A stretch of DNA of 64,000 nt from Rhodovastum atsumiense (GTDB taxonomy: Bacteria > Pseudomonadota > Alphaproteobacteria > Acetobacterales > Acetobacteraceae), in the NCBI RefSeq assembly GCF_937425535.1, contig NZ_OW485601.1:4323501-4387500 (forward strand). Direction: 5' to 3'. The notes beneath the pieces were generated by a model, which was not told the origin of the DNA, searched no databases, and worked only from the letters and a program-made list of their open reading frames with translations. The translations under genes and the position numbers were made by a program. Below, in pieces: positions 27,008-34,940 of the stretch (within the stretch, counting starts at the first letter, position 1; the number at the start of each line of letters is the position of its first letter).

Positions 27008-27565
27008 ATGGAGGCAGCCAGCAGAGTCGAGCGCATCATCAGGGCGGACCCGCTGCGCTGGCATATCCTCGGCGTGGTGCGCGATCTCCGCCTGCCGGAT
27101 TGCTGGATCGGAGCCGGGTTCGTCAGGAATGCCGTCTGGGACCGGCTGCACCGGCGCACCGCCTCGCCGCTGGCCGGCGATGTCGATGTCGTCTGGCATG
27201 ATCTCCGACGGGACGACCCGCGCGAGGACGAACGGCATGAAGCGCTGCTCCGGGCGGTGGAGCCGGGCATCGTCTGGTCGGTCCGCAACCAGGCGCGCAT
27301 GCACGGGCGCAACGGTGATGCGCCCTATGCCTCGGTCCGCGACGCCATGCGGTTCTGGCCCGAGACGGCGACGGCGGTCGCGGTCAGGCGCGACGGCCTG
27401 GAAGGCTTCGAGATTGCGGCCCCCTACGGCCTGGACGATCTCCTGAACCTGGTCCTGAGACCGACCCCGCCCTTCGCCCAGGCCAGGCGCTCTGTCTACG
27501 CGGCGCGGCTGCATGCCAAACGCTGGCAGGCTCTGTGGCCTCTCCTCAGGCAGGCGGAGGCGTAG
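27008..27565 (+). CDS. Nucleotidyltransferase-like protein (NTP_transf_6 type)
   Basis: A 185-residue protein of the small bacterial nucleotidyltransferase-like family once called DUF925. WIGAGFVRNAVWD (about 34-46) is the G(G/A)G...R nucleotide-binding loop, and GDVDVVWHD (about 57-65) provides paired acidic residues for metal binding. Downstream MRFWPETATAVAVR and APYGLDDLLNL match the conserved C-terminal part. The reaction and acceptor are not known for the family. It is divergent from LysR, with a short GC-rich intergenic region. The start at 27008 gives the usual family length. Confidence 0.85.
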   Translation: MEAASRVERIIRADPLRWHILGVVRDLRLPDCWIGAGFVRNAVWDRLHRRTASPLAGDVDVVWHDLRRDDPREDERHEALLRAVEPGIVWSVRNQARMHGRNGDAPYASVRDAMRFWPETATAVAVRRDGLEGFEIAAPYGLDDLLNLVLRPTPPFAQARRSVYAARLHAKRWQALWPLLRQAEA

Positions 27566-28276
27566 CGCCGCCGCGCCCCGGACGGCGGATGCGCATCGTC
27601 GGGAGGTCTGTCACGTGTCGGGCTCGCGCCGTGGTCATCCTGTCCCGGCCGGGGCGGCGCAACCATGACACGACACTGTCTGGGAAGTGATTCTGCCAAT
27701 AGGCGACAGCGGGAAATTGGCCGGGCCGGATGTCAGCATCGGCGCGGAGCTCGGCCGGCAGGCGGGCGGCAACGGCGGCAATATCGCCATCGAAGCGCTG
27801 CAGGAGAACGTGACCGGTAACCTCATGGAACTTTCCAGCCGCTTCCTGCAGGCGCCGGTGCTCCAGCGCCAGGGCTGCGGCGTGCCGATGGCCGCGGAGA
27901 AGGCGGGCAGCCTGGTGTCGGGCGGCATCGGCGGGCTGCCGCGCGACGGCGAGGGGCCGCAGCGCGGCCGCTATTTCGGCACAGCCTCGCCGGTGGTGCC
28001 CGCGGGCACCGGCGTGACGGTTCACCTTGCCGCGGACGCACGGCCGGGCGGGACCTGCCGGCAGGACGGCGGTCCCTGACCTGGACATGGCCTCAACCGC
28101 TGTCGGACGAAGCCTGCACCAGCCTCTGTTGCGGCGAGGTCGAGCTGTTCTGACCCGCCTGTCCCGCCGCCCCCCGTACGTAATCGTCCTCAGCGTCCTT
28201 GCGAACTGCGGCATGCGCCCGTCCCGCGCAGAATGGCGCAAGGTCGGATGACGCTCCGGACCCCGGGGGCGGTGAC
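27566..28276. other. 710-bp interval with one uncertain ORF
   Basis: Between the nucleotidyltransferase and the orphan receiver. Both strands have open frames because of high GC. The only one with codon bias like real genes is the plus-strand frame at 27687-28079, listed separately. The rest shows no recognisable gene or strong signal. Confidence 0.4.
27687..28079 (+). CDS. Orphan ORF of unknown function, possibly a gene remnant
   Basis: A GTG-started frame of 130 residues. Third codon positions are almost always G or C, and the composition is protein-like (VILPIGDSGKLAGPDV, SIGAELGRQAGGNGG, LSSRFLQAPVLQRQG), which argues that it is or was translated. There is no clear ribosome site, and an in-frame stop at 27666 cuts off any longer N-terminus. 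I do not recognise the family. The antisense frame (27546-28241) looks like a poorer, Arg-rich shadow. It may be a truncated remnant of a larger gene. Confidence 0.35.
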   Translation: MILPIGDSGKLAGPDVSIGAELGRQAGGNGGNIAIEALQENVTGNLMELSSRFLQAPVLQRQGCGVPMAAEKAGSLVSGGIGGLPRDGEGPQRGRYFGTASPVVPAGTGVTVHLAADARPGGTCRQDGGP

Positions 28277-28672
28277 GTGCACAGTGCAGAGGCCAGCCTC
28301 GTGCTCGTGGTCAGCGACGACGCGGCCCTGCGCCGCTCGCTCGCCCTGCTGCTGCGCGCGAGCGGACTGGCGACGCAGGACTTCGCCTCGTCCACGGCCG
28401 TGCTGAAAAGCCTCGTGGCAACACCGGCGGCGCGGCGACGCTGCTGCCTGCTGGTCGATCACCACCTGCCCGGCGGCACCGACGGGTTGCGGCTGCTGCA
28501 GGACCTGGCGGCGGTGGCCGTGACCGTCCCGGTCGTGCTGCTCGCCGACTGGGCCAGCCTGGAGCTGCGCCGCCGCGCCGGCGCGGCGGGCGCGGCCGCC
28601 GTGCTGCAGAAGCCGCTGCTGCAGGACAGCATCGTGCAGGCGATCAGCGATGCCCTGGCAGGCGCCGGGTGA
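28277..28672 (+). CDS. Single-domain response regulator (receiver only)
   Basis: A 131-residue receiver. An acidic pocket is seen in VSDDAA (about 13-15), the phosphoacceptor Asp at about 61 in CCLLVDHHLPGG, and the conserved Lys in LQKPLL near 110. There is no output domain. The position that is usually Thr/Ser is Ala in VVLLADWA, so conformational coupling may differ from CheY. The GTG start at 28277 is the best fit to the domain boundary; no strong ribosome site is seen. It is convergent with fixJ, the stop codons being adjacent. A role as phosphate sink or modulator for FixL is possible, but this is inference from position. Confidence 0.75.
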   Translation: MHSAEASLVLVVSDDAALRRSLALLLRASGLATQDFASSTAVLKSLVATPAARRRCCLLVDHHLPGGTDGLRLLQDLAAVAVTVPVVLLADWASLELRRRAGAAGAAAVLQKPLLQDSIVQAISDALAGAG

Positions 28673-29332
28673 TCACCCGTGTTCGGCCAGCAACGCCAGC
28701 CGCACCGCCTCGGCCAGGCTGTGCACCCCCAGCCGCGCCATCAGCCGCGCCCGGTGGACCTCCACCGTGCGCGGGCTGAGCCCCAGATCATGCGCGATGG
28801 TCTTGTTCGGCTTGCCCGCCACCAGCAGCGCCAGCACGTCGCGCTCGCGCGGCGAGAGTGCGGCGATGCGTGCGGCGGCACGGGCGGCCTCCGGCTCCGG
28901 GGGCGCGGGCTCGGCCGGGGCGGCCGGCCGGGCCCGCAGCGCCGCCTCGATCGCCGCCAGCAGGATATCTTCGTCGAAGGGCTTCTCGATGAAGTCCGTG
29001 GCACCTTCCTTCATCGCCCGCACCGCGGTGGAGATGTCGCCATGTGCCGTCATGACGATGACCGGCCGGCGGAAGCGCCGCTCCCGCAGCCGCCGCAGCA
29101 GCCCGATGCCATCGAGGCCGGGCATGCGCAGATCGGTCAGCACGCAGCCGATGACATCGTCCTGCGCCGGCAGCGCATCGAGGAAGGCAAGCCCGGACAG
29201 GTGCCCCACCGTGGGAATGCGCACCGAGCGCAGCAGCAGGCCGATGCCGCGGAGCACCGCCTCGTCGTCGTCGATGATGTGCACGGTGGGGGCGCGCGGC
29301 GCGGGGGATGCCTCATCCGGCGGCGTGGTCAC
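28673..29332 (-). CDS. fixJ: Two-component response regulator FixJ
   Basis: A 219-residue FixJ/NarL-type regulator. The receiver has acidic residues in IIDDDEA (21-23), phosphoacceptor Asp 67 in VLTDLRMPG and Lys in IEKPF. A LuxR-type DNA-binding domain follows (LSPRERDVLALLVAGKPNKT, then LGLSPRTVEVHRARLMARLG). It starts with GTG at 29332, after GGGAGG at 6 nt, and overlaps the end of fixL by 20 nt, so the two are translationally coupled. In Rhizobiales, phosphorylated FixJ activates fixK and nitrogen-fixation or microaerobic genes. The targets in this organism are not visible here. Confidence 0.92.
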   Translation of the reverse strand: MTTPPDEASPAPRAPTVHIIDDDEAVLRGIGLLLRSVRIPTVGHLSGLAFLDALPAQDDVIGCVLTDLRMPGLDGIGLLRRLRERRFRRPVIVMTAHGDISTAVRAMKEGATDFIEKPFDEDILLAAIEAALRARPAAPAEPAPPEPEAARAAARIAALSPRERDVLALLVAGKPNKTIAHDLGLSPRTVEVHRARLMARLGVHSLAEAVRLALLAEHG

Positions 29333-31616
29333 GCGCACCTCCCGCGGCCGGCACCGCGTCGGGGGCGGCGGTGGGCAGGGTGAAGCGGAACACGGTGCCG
29401 CCACCGGGATTGGGCTCGGCCCAGAGCCGGCCGCCATGCGCCTCGATGATCGAGAGGCAGATCGACAGGCCCACCCCCATGCCATCCGGCTTGGTGGTGA
29501 CGAAGGGCTCGAACAGGTGCTCGACGATCATCGGCGCCAGGCCCGGGCCGGTGTCGGCGACCGCGACCTCGACGCTGTCCGCATCGGCGCGCCTGGCGCT
29601 GACGGTCAGTTCGCACGGGCGCGGCGCGGCGAGTTCAGGGGCGGCGTCCTCCATCAGCGCCTGCACGGCATTGCGCAGCAGGTTGAACAGCACCTGCTGG
29701 ATCTGCACCCGGTTCACCAGCACAGGCGGCAGGCGCGGGTCGAGCGCGTAGGTGACGTGCACGCCGCCGTGCCGCGTGCCGGCCAGCGCCAGCGCCCCGG
29801 CATTGCCCACCAGTTGCGCCAGGTTTTCCAGCGAACGCTCGCTCTGGCCGCGGGAGACGAATTCGCGCAGGTGCTGGATGATGCGCCCGGCCCGCAGGGC
29901 CTGCTCGGCGGCGAGGTCCACCGCTTCGCGCGCCTCCGCCGCGTCCTGCGGCGCGCCGAGGTCGGTGGCAAGCAGCCGCCGCGCCGCGCGCAGGGCGCTG
30001 ATCGCCGAGGTCAGCGGCTGGTTCAGCTCGTGCGCCAGCGCCGAGGCCATGGCGCCGGTCTCGCTGAGCCGGGCGACGTGCAGCAATTCGGCCTGCAGTT
30101 CCTGCAGCCGGGCCTGGGCGGCGCGCCATTCCGTCAGGTCGCGGGCGAAGCCGGTGAACAGGCGGCGCTCGCCGATTTGCAGCTCGCCGATCGACAGCTC
30201 GATCGGGAAGACCGCGCCGTTGCGACGCTGCCCGGCGACGACACGCGGCAGGCCGATGATGCGCCGCTCGCCGGTGCCGACATAGCGGGCGATGAAGCCG
30301 TCATGCGCCGCGCGGTCGGGGTCGGGCATCAGCATCGCGACGTTGCGGCCCAGCACCTCGGCGGCGGTCCAGCCGAAGGTCCGTTCGGCGGCGGAGCTGA
30401 AGGCTTCGATGATGCCGTGGTCGTCGACCACCAGCATCGCGTCCGGCACCGTGCGCAGGATCGAGGCCAGCCGCGCCTCGCGCTCCTCGACCGCGAGCTG
30501 GGCGCGGACCTGCGCGGTGATGTCGCTGTGCATCACCACCGCCCCCGCCGGCTCCTGCCCGGCCAGCACCGGCACCGCCACCATCAGGAACCATTGCCGC
30601 TCCCCGCCCGGCAGGTCGCAGGGATAGGCGATCTCCAGCCGGTCGCGCCGCCCCGCCAGGATCTCCGGCAGGCCCTCGGCGACCGCGGCGGCGACGGTGT
30701 CGCCCGCCGCCATGGCCGGGCGGCAGGCAGCGAGGTAGCTGGCGCCGATGAAACCGTCCCCGGTGCCGCCGTCAGGGGCCTGTACGCCGGCGAAGCGGCG
30801 CCAGGCAGCGTTGACCGCGACGATGACGCCGGCGGCGTCCAGCAACACCACATGGGCCGGCAGCGCGTCCAGGATCGCCGCCTGCTGCCGGGCCAGGAGC
30901 TGCCGCTCGCGTTCCTGCGCGTGCCATTCGGTGACGTCGATGCGGGCGCTGCAGATCAGGTCCTGGCCCTTCAGCCGCAGCGGCGCGTCGAAGGTGAGGA
31001 TGTCGCGCAGGTCGCCCGCGTCGTTGCGCCGCCGGGTCTCGAAGCGGGCCTGGGCGGTCGCCGTCAGCCTGCGTGCCGGCGGCGCGGCGGCGCCGGGCGG
31101 CGGGTCGCGCCAGGCCTGGGCGAGATCATTGCAGGCAACGCAGCTTTGCGTCTGCGGGTCGATCAGGGCCAGCGCCACCGGCACGGCGTCGAACAGCTCG
31201 CGGAACTGCGCCTCGGCCGCGCGCAGCCTGGCGGCGGCGAGGTTGCGCGCCGCGGCGGCGCGCAGGTCGGGCCGGCGCGGCGGGGTTTCGTCCGGGGCGA
31301 GCAGCATGCCCCAGCCGCCGCGCCAGCCGCCGCCGGGGGCCCGGATCCGGCTGCCGTGCAGTTGCGCCCGCGTCCCCCCGCCGGCGGCGGGGGCGGCCAG
31401 CCGGCAGGTCACGGCGAAGCCGCTGCCCCGCCGCATGGCCCGGGCCACCGCCGCCAGCACGGCCGGGCGATCCTGCGGGTGGATCGCGGCCAGCAGCCGG
31501 GTGGGCAGTCGGGCACCACGCGTGGCTGCCGGCCAGCCGAAGCAGACCAGTCGTCCGGTCGCGGCATCCCAGTCCCACCTGCCGAGGATACCGGCAGTGG
31601 CTGGGGGGTGACCCAT
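29313..31616 (-). CDS. fixL: Oxygen-sensing histidine kinase FixL (haem PAS)
   Basis: A 767-residue soluble sensor kinase. Several PAS-like units occupy about 10-380. The PAS next to the kinase (about 385-500) closely follows the FixL haem domain: AERTFGWTAAEVLGRNV, MPDPDRAAHDGFIARY with the expected axial haem ligand His at about 438, and RRIIGLPRVV carrying the Arg that contacts bound O2. The kinase core has ALAHELNQPL with phospho-His about 529, then an HATPase (DTGPGL, GVGLSI). In FixL, O2 binding to haem switches the kinase off, so the system is active at low oxygen. It lies directly upstream of and overlaps fixJ. It is longer than B. japonicum FixL (about 505 residues) because of the extra N-terminal PAS units, and has no membrane segments. 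Confidence 0.9.
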   Translation of the reverse strand: MGHPPATAGILGRWDWDAATGRLVCFGWPAATRGARLPTRLLAAIHPQDRPAVLAAVARAMRRGSGFAVTCRLAAPAAGGGTRAQLHGSRIRAPGGGWRGGWGMLLAPDETPPRRPDLRAAAARNLAAARLRAAEAQFRELFDAVPVALALIDPQTQSCVACNDLAQAWRDPPPGAAAPPARRLTATAQARFETRRRNDAGDLRDILTFDAPLRLKGQDLICSARIDVTEWHAQERERQLLARQQAAILDALPAHVVLLDAAGVIVAVNAAWRRFAGVQAPDGGTGDGFIGASYLAACRPAMAAGDTVAAAVAEGLPEILAGRRDRLEIAYPCDLPGGERQWFLMVAVPVLAGQEPAGAVVMHSDITAQVRAQLAVEEREARLASILRTVPDAMLVVDDHGIIEAFSSAAERTFGWTAAEVLGRNVAMLMPDPDRAAHDGFIARYVGTGERRIIGLPRVVAGQRRNGAVFPIELSIGELQIGERRLFTGFARDLTEWRAAQARLQELQAELLHVARLSETGAMASALAHELNQPLTSAISALRAARRLLATDLGAPQDAAEAREAVDLAAEQALRAGRIIQHLREFVSRGQSERSLENLAQLVGNAGALALAGTRHGGVHVTYALDPRLPPVLVNRVQIQQVLFNLLRNAVQALMEDAAPELAAPRPCELTVSARRADADSVEVAVADTGPGLAPMIVEHLFEPFVTTKPDGMGVGLSICLSIIEAHGGRLWAEPNPGGGTVFRFTLPTAAPDAVPAAGGARDHAAG

Positions 31617-31743
31617 CCTGCCCGTGCTCCACTTGCATTGCCGGTCGCATGCTACATCCGGCCCGCGGCACTGTCGCGTGAGCCCCGGACGTGGGAGACC
31701 TGTCCCGCACGGTGGTGCCGCGCCCGCGGCCCGCCGGAGCCGT

Positions 31744-32271
31744 TCACCGCTTCGGGTAGGCCGTGAAGACGAAGTCCTTTGCCCGGGCGATCGTGTGGCA
31801 CGCGGCCCCGCAACCGGCCCCGCTCCCCTCGGGTGAGAAGGTATCTGAGGCGGGCGCGTAGTTGAACTGGGCGTATCCCCATCCGCCGCTGTCCGGGAAA
31901 CGCCGGCTGTCCTTCACCATGAAGTCGATGTTCTTCAGGACATCCGGCACGATCGTCGGAGCGGGGGCGTCCTCGCTCCGCTTCGCCGTCCAATGGATCT
32001 TCGCCATCCGGGCGCCATCGGGGAAAGGCTTGCCGTTGCCCGGACTGCCGGCCTGGTAGGCGTCGATCATCACGGGATTGCCGAGGATCACATCGATCAC
32101 GTCGCCGGCCTGGCTGACGGCGATGGTCCGCCAGCCTTCGTATCCCCTGAACTCGGAGAAGGACAGTCCATCCGGCACCTGCACGGCGTACTTGTCCTGC
32201 GCCGCAAGAACCATGCCGCCTGCGACAAGAGGCAGTGCCGCAGCCGTCGCCAGGGATGCAGTCCTTGTCAC
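31744..32271 (-). CDS. Cytochrome P460-family c-type haem protein
   Basis: A 175-residue exported protein with an N-terminal signal (ATAAALPLVAGGMVLAAQ). The family pattern EGWRTIAVSQ, then VMIDAYQAG and MAKIHWTAKRSEDA leads to a single C-terminal haem-binding site CGAACH at about 158-163. Cytochromes P460 are periplasmic. Those of ammonia oxidisers oxidise hydroxylamine and NO; many relatives in other bacteria are uncharacterised. The GTG start at 32271 has AGGGAG about 8 nt upstream. It is divergent from the alcohol dehydrogenase and close to fixLJ, so a link to redox or low-oxygen metabolism is plausible but unproven. Confidence 0.88.
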   Translation of the reverse strand: MTRTASLATAAALPLVAGGMVLAAQDKYAVQVPDGLSFSEFRGYEGWRTIAVSQAGDVIDVILGNPVMIDAYQAGSPGNGKPFPDGARMAKIHWTAKRSEDAPAPTIVPDVLKNIDFMVKDSRRFPDSGGWGYAQFNYAPASDTFSPEGSGAGCGAACHTIARAKDFVFTAYPKR

Positions 32272-32508
32272 CGCCCGCTCCCTTTCGTTGTCTGCTTTTT
32301 ATTGCGGATCAAGGATATATAAGGAAAAAGCGCTACCAAGGGCGGCAGGCTCCGTCAAGCGCGGGGATCCTTTGCTCCGGATGCAGTGACCGCGCCGCAC
32401 CGTCATTCCGTCATCTCACACGATGTTGAGGGTTGCGGATCGGGTACGCCCCCTCCTGTTCGGGATTCCAACACACGAACCGCCCATCACGGATGCAGGG
32501 AGGCCGCG

Positions 32509-33528
32509 ATGCCGAGGATGCGGGTTGTGCAGGTGGCGACAAAAGGCGGCCCGTTCGAGCTGGTGGAGCGCGAATTGCCGGAGCCCGGGCCGGGAGAGGT
32601 GCGCGTCAGGGTGCAGGCCTGCGGCGTCTGCCACAGCGATTCGATCGGCAAGGAGGGCCTGTTTCCCTCGGTGCCCTATCCGATCGTGCCGGGGCACGAG
32701 ATCGCCGGGGTGATCGACGCGATCGGTGCGGGTGTCATCGGCTGGGAGGTGGGCACGCGGGTCGGCGTCGGCTGGTTCGGGGGCCATTGCGGCCGCTGCG
32801 AGCCGTGCCGCCGCGGCGATCTCGTGGATTGCCGCAACCTGCGCATCCCCGGCGTCACCTATGACGGGGGCTATGCCGAGGCGATGATCGCGCCCGCCGA
32901 CGCGCTCGCGCTGATCCCCGACGAGCTTTCGCCGGTCGAGGCCGCCCCGCTGCTGTGCGCCGGCGTGACCACCTTCCATGCGCTGCGCGAAAGCGGGGCG
33001 CGACCCGGCGATCTCGTCGCCATTCTCGGCATCGGCGGGCTCGGGCATCTTGGCGTGCAGTTCGCCGCGAAGATGGGATTCCGCACCGTCGCCATCGCCC
33101 GCGGCCAGGACAAGGAACCCCTGGCGCGGCAACTCGGCGCGCATGTCTATCTCGACAGCCGGTCGCAGGATGTGGCGGCCGAGCTGGCACGGCTGGGCGG
33201 GGCGAAGACGATCCTCGCGACCGTGACCAGCGGCAAGGCGATGAGCGCCGTGATCCCGGGGCTCGCGGTGCGTGGCCGGCTGATCGTCGTCGGCGTGGGG
33301 ATGGACCCGATCGAGGTCCCGGCGCTGGACCTGATCGGTGGCAGCCGCTCCGTCGTGGGCCATGCCTCGGGAAGTTCGATCGATTCCCAGGATACCCTGG
33401 CCTTCAGCGCGTTCTCCGGCGTGCGCCCGACCATCGAGACGATGCCGCTGGAACGCGCAGGCGAGGCCTATGACCGGATGATGCGCAACGAAGCCCGCTT
33501 CCGCATGGTGCTGACCACCGGCCTGTGA
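32509..33528 (+). CDS. Zinc-dependent alcohol dehydrogenase
   Basis: A 339-residue medium-chain dehydrogenase. The catalytic zinc site lies in ACGVCHSD (Cys about 39) and PGHEIAG (His about 61, Glu 62). The structural zinc lobe has GHCGRCEPCRRGDLVDC. The nucleotide-binding fold has GIGGLGHLGVQFA near 170. The pattern is that of NAD(P)-dependent AdhA/AdhP-like enzymes acting on primary alcohols or aldehydes. The start at 32509 has GGGAGG 5 nt upstream; a second ATG (32518) lies three codons later, and an earlier in-frame ATG at 32386 has poor codon use. Divergent from the cytochrome P460 gene. Confidence 0.92.
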   Translation: MPRMRVVQVATKGGPFELVERELPEPGPGEVRVRVQACGVCHSDSIGKEGLFPSVPYPIVPGHEIAGVIDAIGAGVIGWEVGTRVGVGWFGGHCGRCEPCRRGDLVDCRNLRIPGVTYDGGYAEAMIAPADALALIPDELSPVEAAPLLCAGVTTFHALRESGARPGDLVAILGIGGLGHLGVQFAAKMGFRTVAIARGQDKEPLARQLGAHVYLDSRSQDVAAELARLGGAKTILATVTSGKAMSAVIPGLAVRGRLIVVGVGMDPIEVPALDLIGGSRSVVGHASGSSIDSQDTLAFSAFSGVRPTIETMPLERAGEAYDRMMRNEARFRMVLTTGL

Positions 33529-33640
33529 TGCTTACTTAAGTATTCCTACTAAGAATTCTTCCCAGATCGCAGGACGGCCACGCCGGCCGCATCTTGGTGC
33601 TTGCCACAGTTCGGATGGCCTTCTCAGGCGGCGTGGAACC

Positions 33641-33976
33641 ATGCAGGACGCCGGAGAGATCAGGTATGGACGGGCCAGCGGCCCGGACCGGTCCACACGA
33701 AGCGACGATGCGGATCCCTCGGTGCTGCATCGCCCTCTGACCATGGCGGTGCGACGGGCGCTGATCCACCTGAACGACGCGGCCTCGCGGGCAGATCTGC
33801 TGTTTCTCGAACGCTGGGAAATCCGCCCCATGCCGGGTTTGGCCGCGGCCCTGCGGGTCAGCCAGTTGCGCCGGGCCAATCCCGCGCTGGTGGCCGAGAT
33901 CCGGGCCGAGCTGAACCGCGCCCGCGCGGCGGAGGTCGTGCCGGTTCGCATCGTCGCCCGCGCCGGCAGTGGTTGA
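33641..33976 (+). CDS. Small hypothetical protein
   Basis: A possible 111-residue soluble protein. The first 35 residues are polar and Arg/Asp-rich. From MAVRRALIHLNDAASRADLL onward it looks helical (ADLLFLERWEIRPMPGLAAA) and codon bias improves, so the true start may be the in-frame ATG at 33743. I do not recognise a family. It lies 93 bp upstream of the universal stress protein gene in the same direction and might be cotranscribed with it. Confidence 0.45.
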   Translation: MQDAGEIRYGRASGPDRSTRSDDADPSVLHRPLTMAVRRALIHLNDAASRADLLFLERWEIRPMPGLAAALRVSQLRRANPALVAEIRAELNRARAAEVVPVRIVARAGSG

Positions 33977-34068
33977 GGCAGCGACGCCCCGGCGAGGAGG
34001 CCAGAACCGAGGAACGGCCGCAAGACGCACGCAGCGACGACGCGCGCTTATCCCAAGGAGGCAAAGCC

Positions 34069-34764
34069 ATGCCGACGTCGGAAGTCATCCTGGTCATCAC
34101 GGCGGCCCCGGAGCGGACCGAGAGACTGCTCGGGGCGGCCGGGCGACTGGCCGCGCTGACCGGCGGGGCCCGCATCATCACCTTCCCCGTGCCGCTGGCG
34201 GAGATGGCCGCTGCCGAGCGGGTCGCGGCCGGGATCGATGTCGGTGCCACCATTCGCGCCCAGGGCCGCCGGGCCGATCTGATCGTCATGGCCCGGCCCG
34301 AAGCCGATGACGATGTCGCGACGCGCCAGGCGTTCCGTGCGGCGCTGTTCCAGACCGAGCGGCCGCTGCTGGTGGTGCCGCCGGTCGGGCCGGTGGACAG
34401 TTTCGGCCATCGCGTGGCGATCGCCTGGCGCGACGATACCCGCGCGGTCAAGGCGGTGCTGCCGGCGCTGCGGCTGCTCGCCGGCGCGCAAGTGGTGCAG
34501 GTGATCACCGGCCAGCGGCCGGGAACCATCGTGCCCGGCCTGCCGGCGGTGCTGGCCGAGCACGAGGTGAACGCCACGCTGCACCCGCTCGACCTGGGCG
34601 CGGAGCCCTTCGGGCAGGTGCTGCTGCGCGAGACGCGCGCGCTGGAGGCCGACCTGCTGGTGATGGGAGCCTTCGCCCACACGCAGATCCGCGAATTGCT
34701 GCTCGGCGGCACCACCCGCTACGTGCTGGAGCACGCGGAGCTGCCGGTGCTGATGCGCCACTGA
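34069..34764 (+). CDS. Universal stress protein (UspA family)
   Basis: A 231-residue UspA-type protein with two partly degenerate USP units (about 1-95 and 105-231). The C-terminal unit retains DLLVMGAFAHTQIRELLLGG and then TTRYVLEHAELPVLMRH, close to the ATP-binding G-x2-G-x9-G(S/T) signature but with a modified first part. It is shorter than typical tandem-USP proteins (about 280). AAGGAGG lies 7 nt before the start. Such proteins are commonly induced by starvation, oxidative or low-oxygen stress. Repeats B and X follow its stop. Confidence 0.88.
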   Translation: MPTSEVILVITAAPERTERLLGAAGRLAALTGGARIITFPVPLAEMAAAERVAAGIDVGATIRAQGRRADLIVMARPEADDDVATRQAFRAALFQTERPLLVVPPVGPVDSFGHRVAIAWRDDTRAVKAVLPALRLLAGAQVVQVITGQRPGTIVPGLPAVLAEHEVNATLHPLDLGAEPFGQVLLRETRALEADLLVMGAFAHTQIRELLLGGTTRYVLEHAELPVLMRH

Positions 34765-34774
34765 GCCAAGCTGA

Positions 34775-34861
34775 TGTAGGGCGGACGCAGTCCGCCATCG
34801 CAAGCCAGCCACCTCGTGGAGTGCGGCGATGGCGGATTGCGCTGCGCTTATCCGCCCTACA
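34775..34861. repeat. MITE-like repeat B, copy 1
   Basis: An 87-bp element bounded by perfect 11-bp terminal inverted repeats (TGTAGGGCGGA ... TCCGCCCTACA), with an internal GGCGGA/TCCGCC-type dyad as well. A related copy in inverted orientation is at 41101-41179. Flanked by X module sequence. No transposase is present, so if mobile it would need help in trans. Confidence 0.8.
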
Positions 34862-34869
34862 TTCGCTGA

Positions 34870-34940
34870 GCCGCGCAGCGCTAATGGGGTGCAGGGCTCT
34901 CCTGACCCCTGCTGGGTCCAGGGCGAAGTCCTGGCCTTGC
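34870..34940. repeat. Hairpin repeat copy 3 (module X, inverted)
   Basis: The reverse complement of module X: CCGCGCAGCG, then GCAGGG/CCCCTGC and CCAGGGC/GTCCTGG stems (more diverged than the other copies). It overlaps the 3' end of cysN, supplying its last ~19 codons and the TAG stop. It lies between the convergent usp and cysN genes. Confidence 0.82.

Noticed and set aside
27546-28241. A 231-codon minus-strand frame in the gap before the orphan receiver
   Set aside because: It is Arg/Ala-rich, overlaps the nucleotidyltransferase end, and its antisense partner has better codon bias.
28650-31766. A 1038-codon plus-strand open frame antisense to fixL
   Set aside because: High GC keeps several frames open. 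This one has Arg/Gln/His-rich, family-less sequence, while the minus strand encodes clear FixL and FixJ domains.
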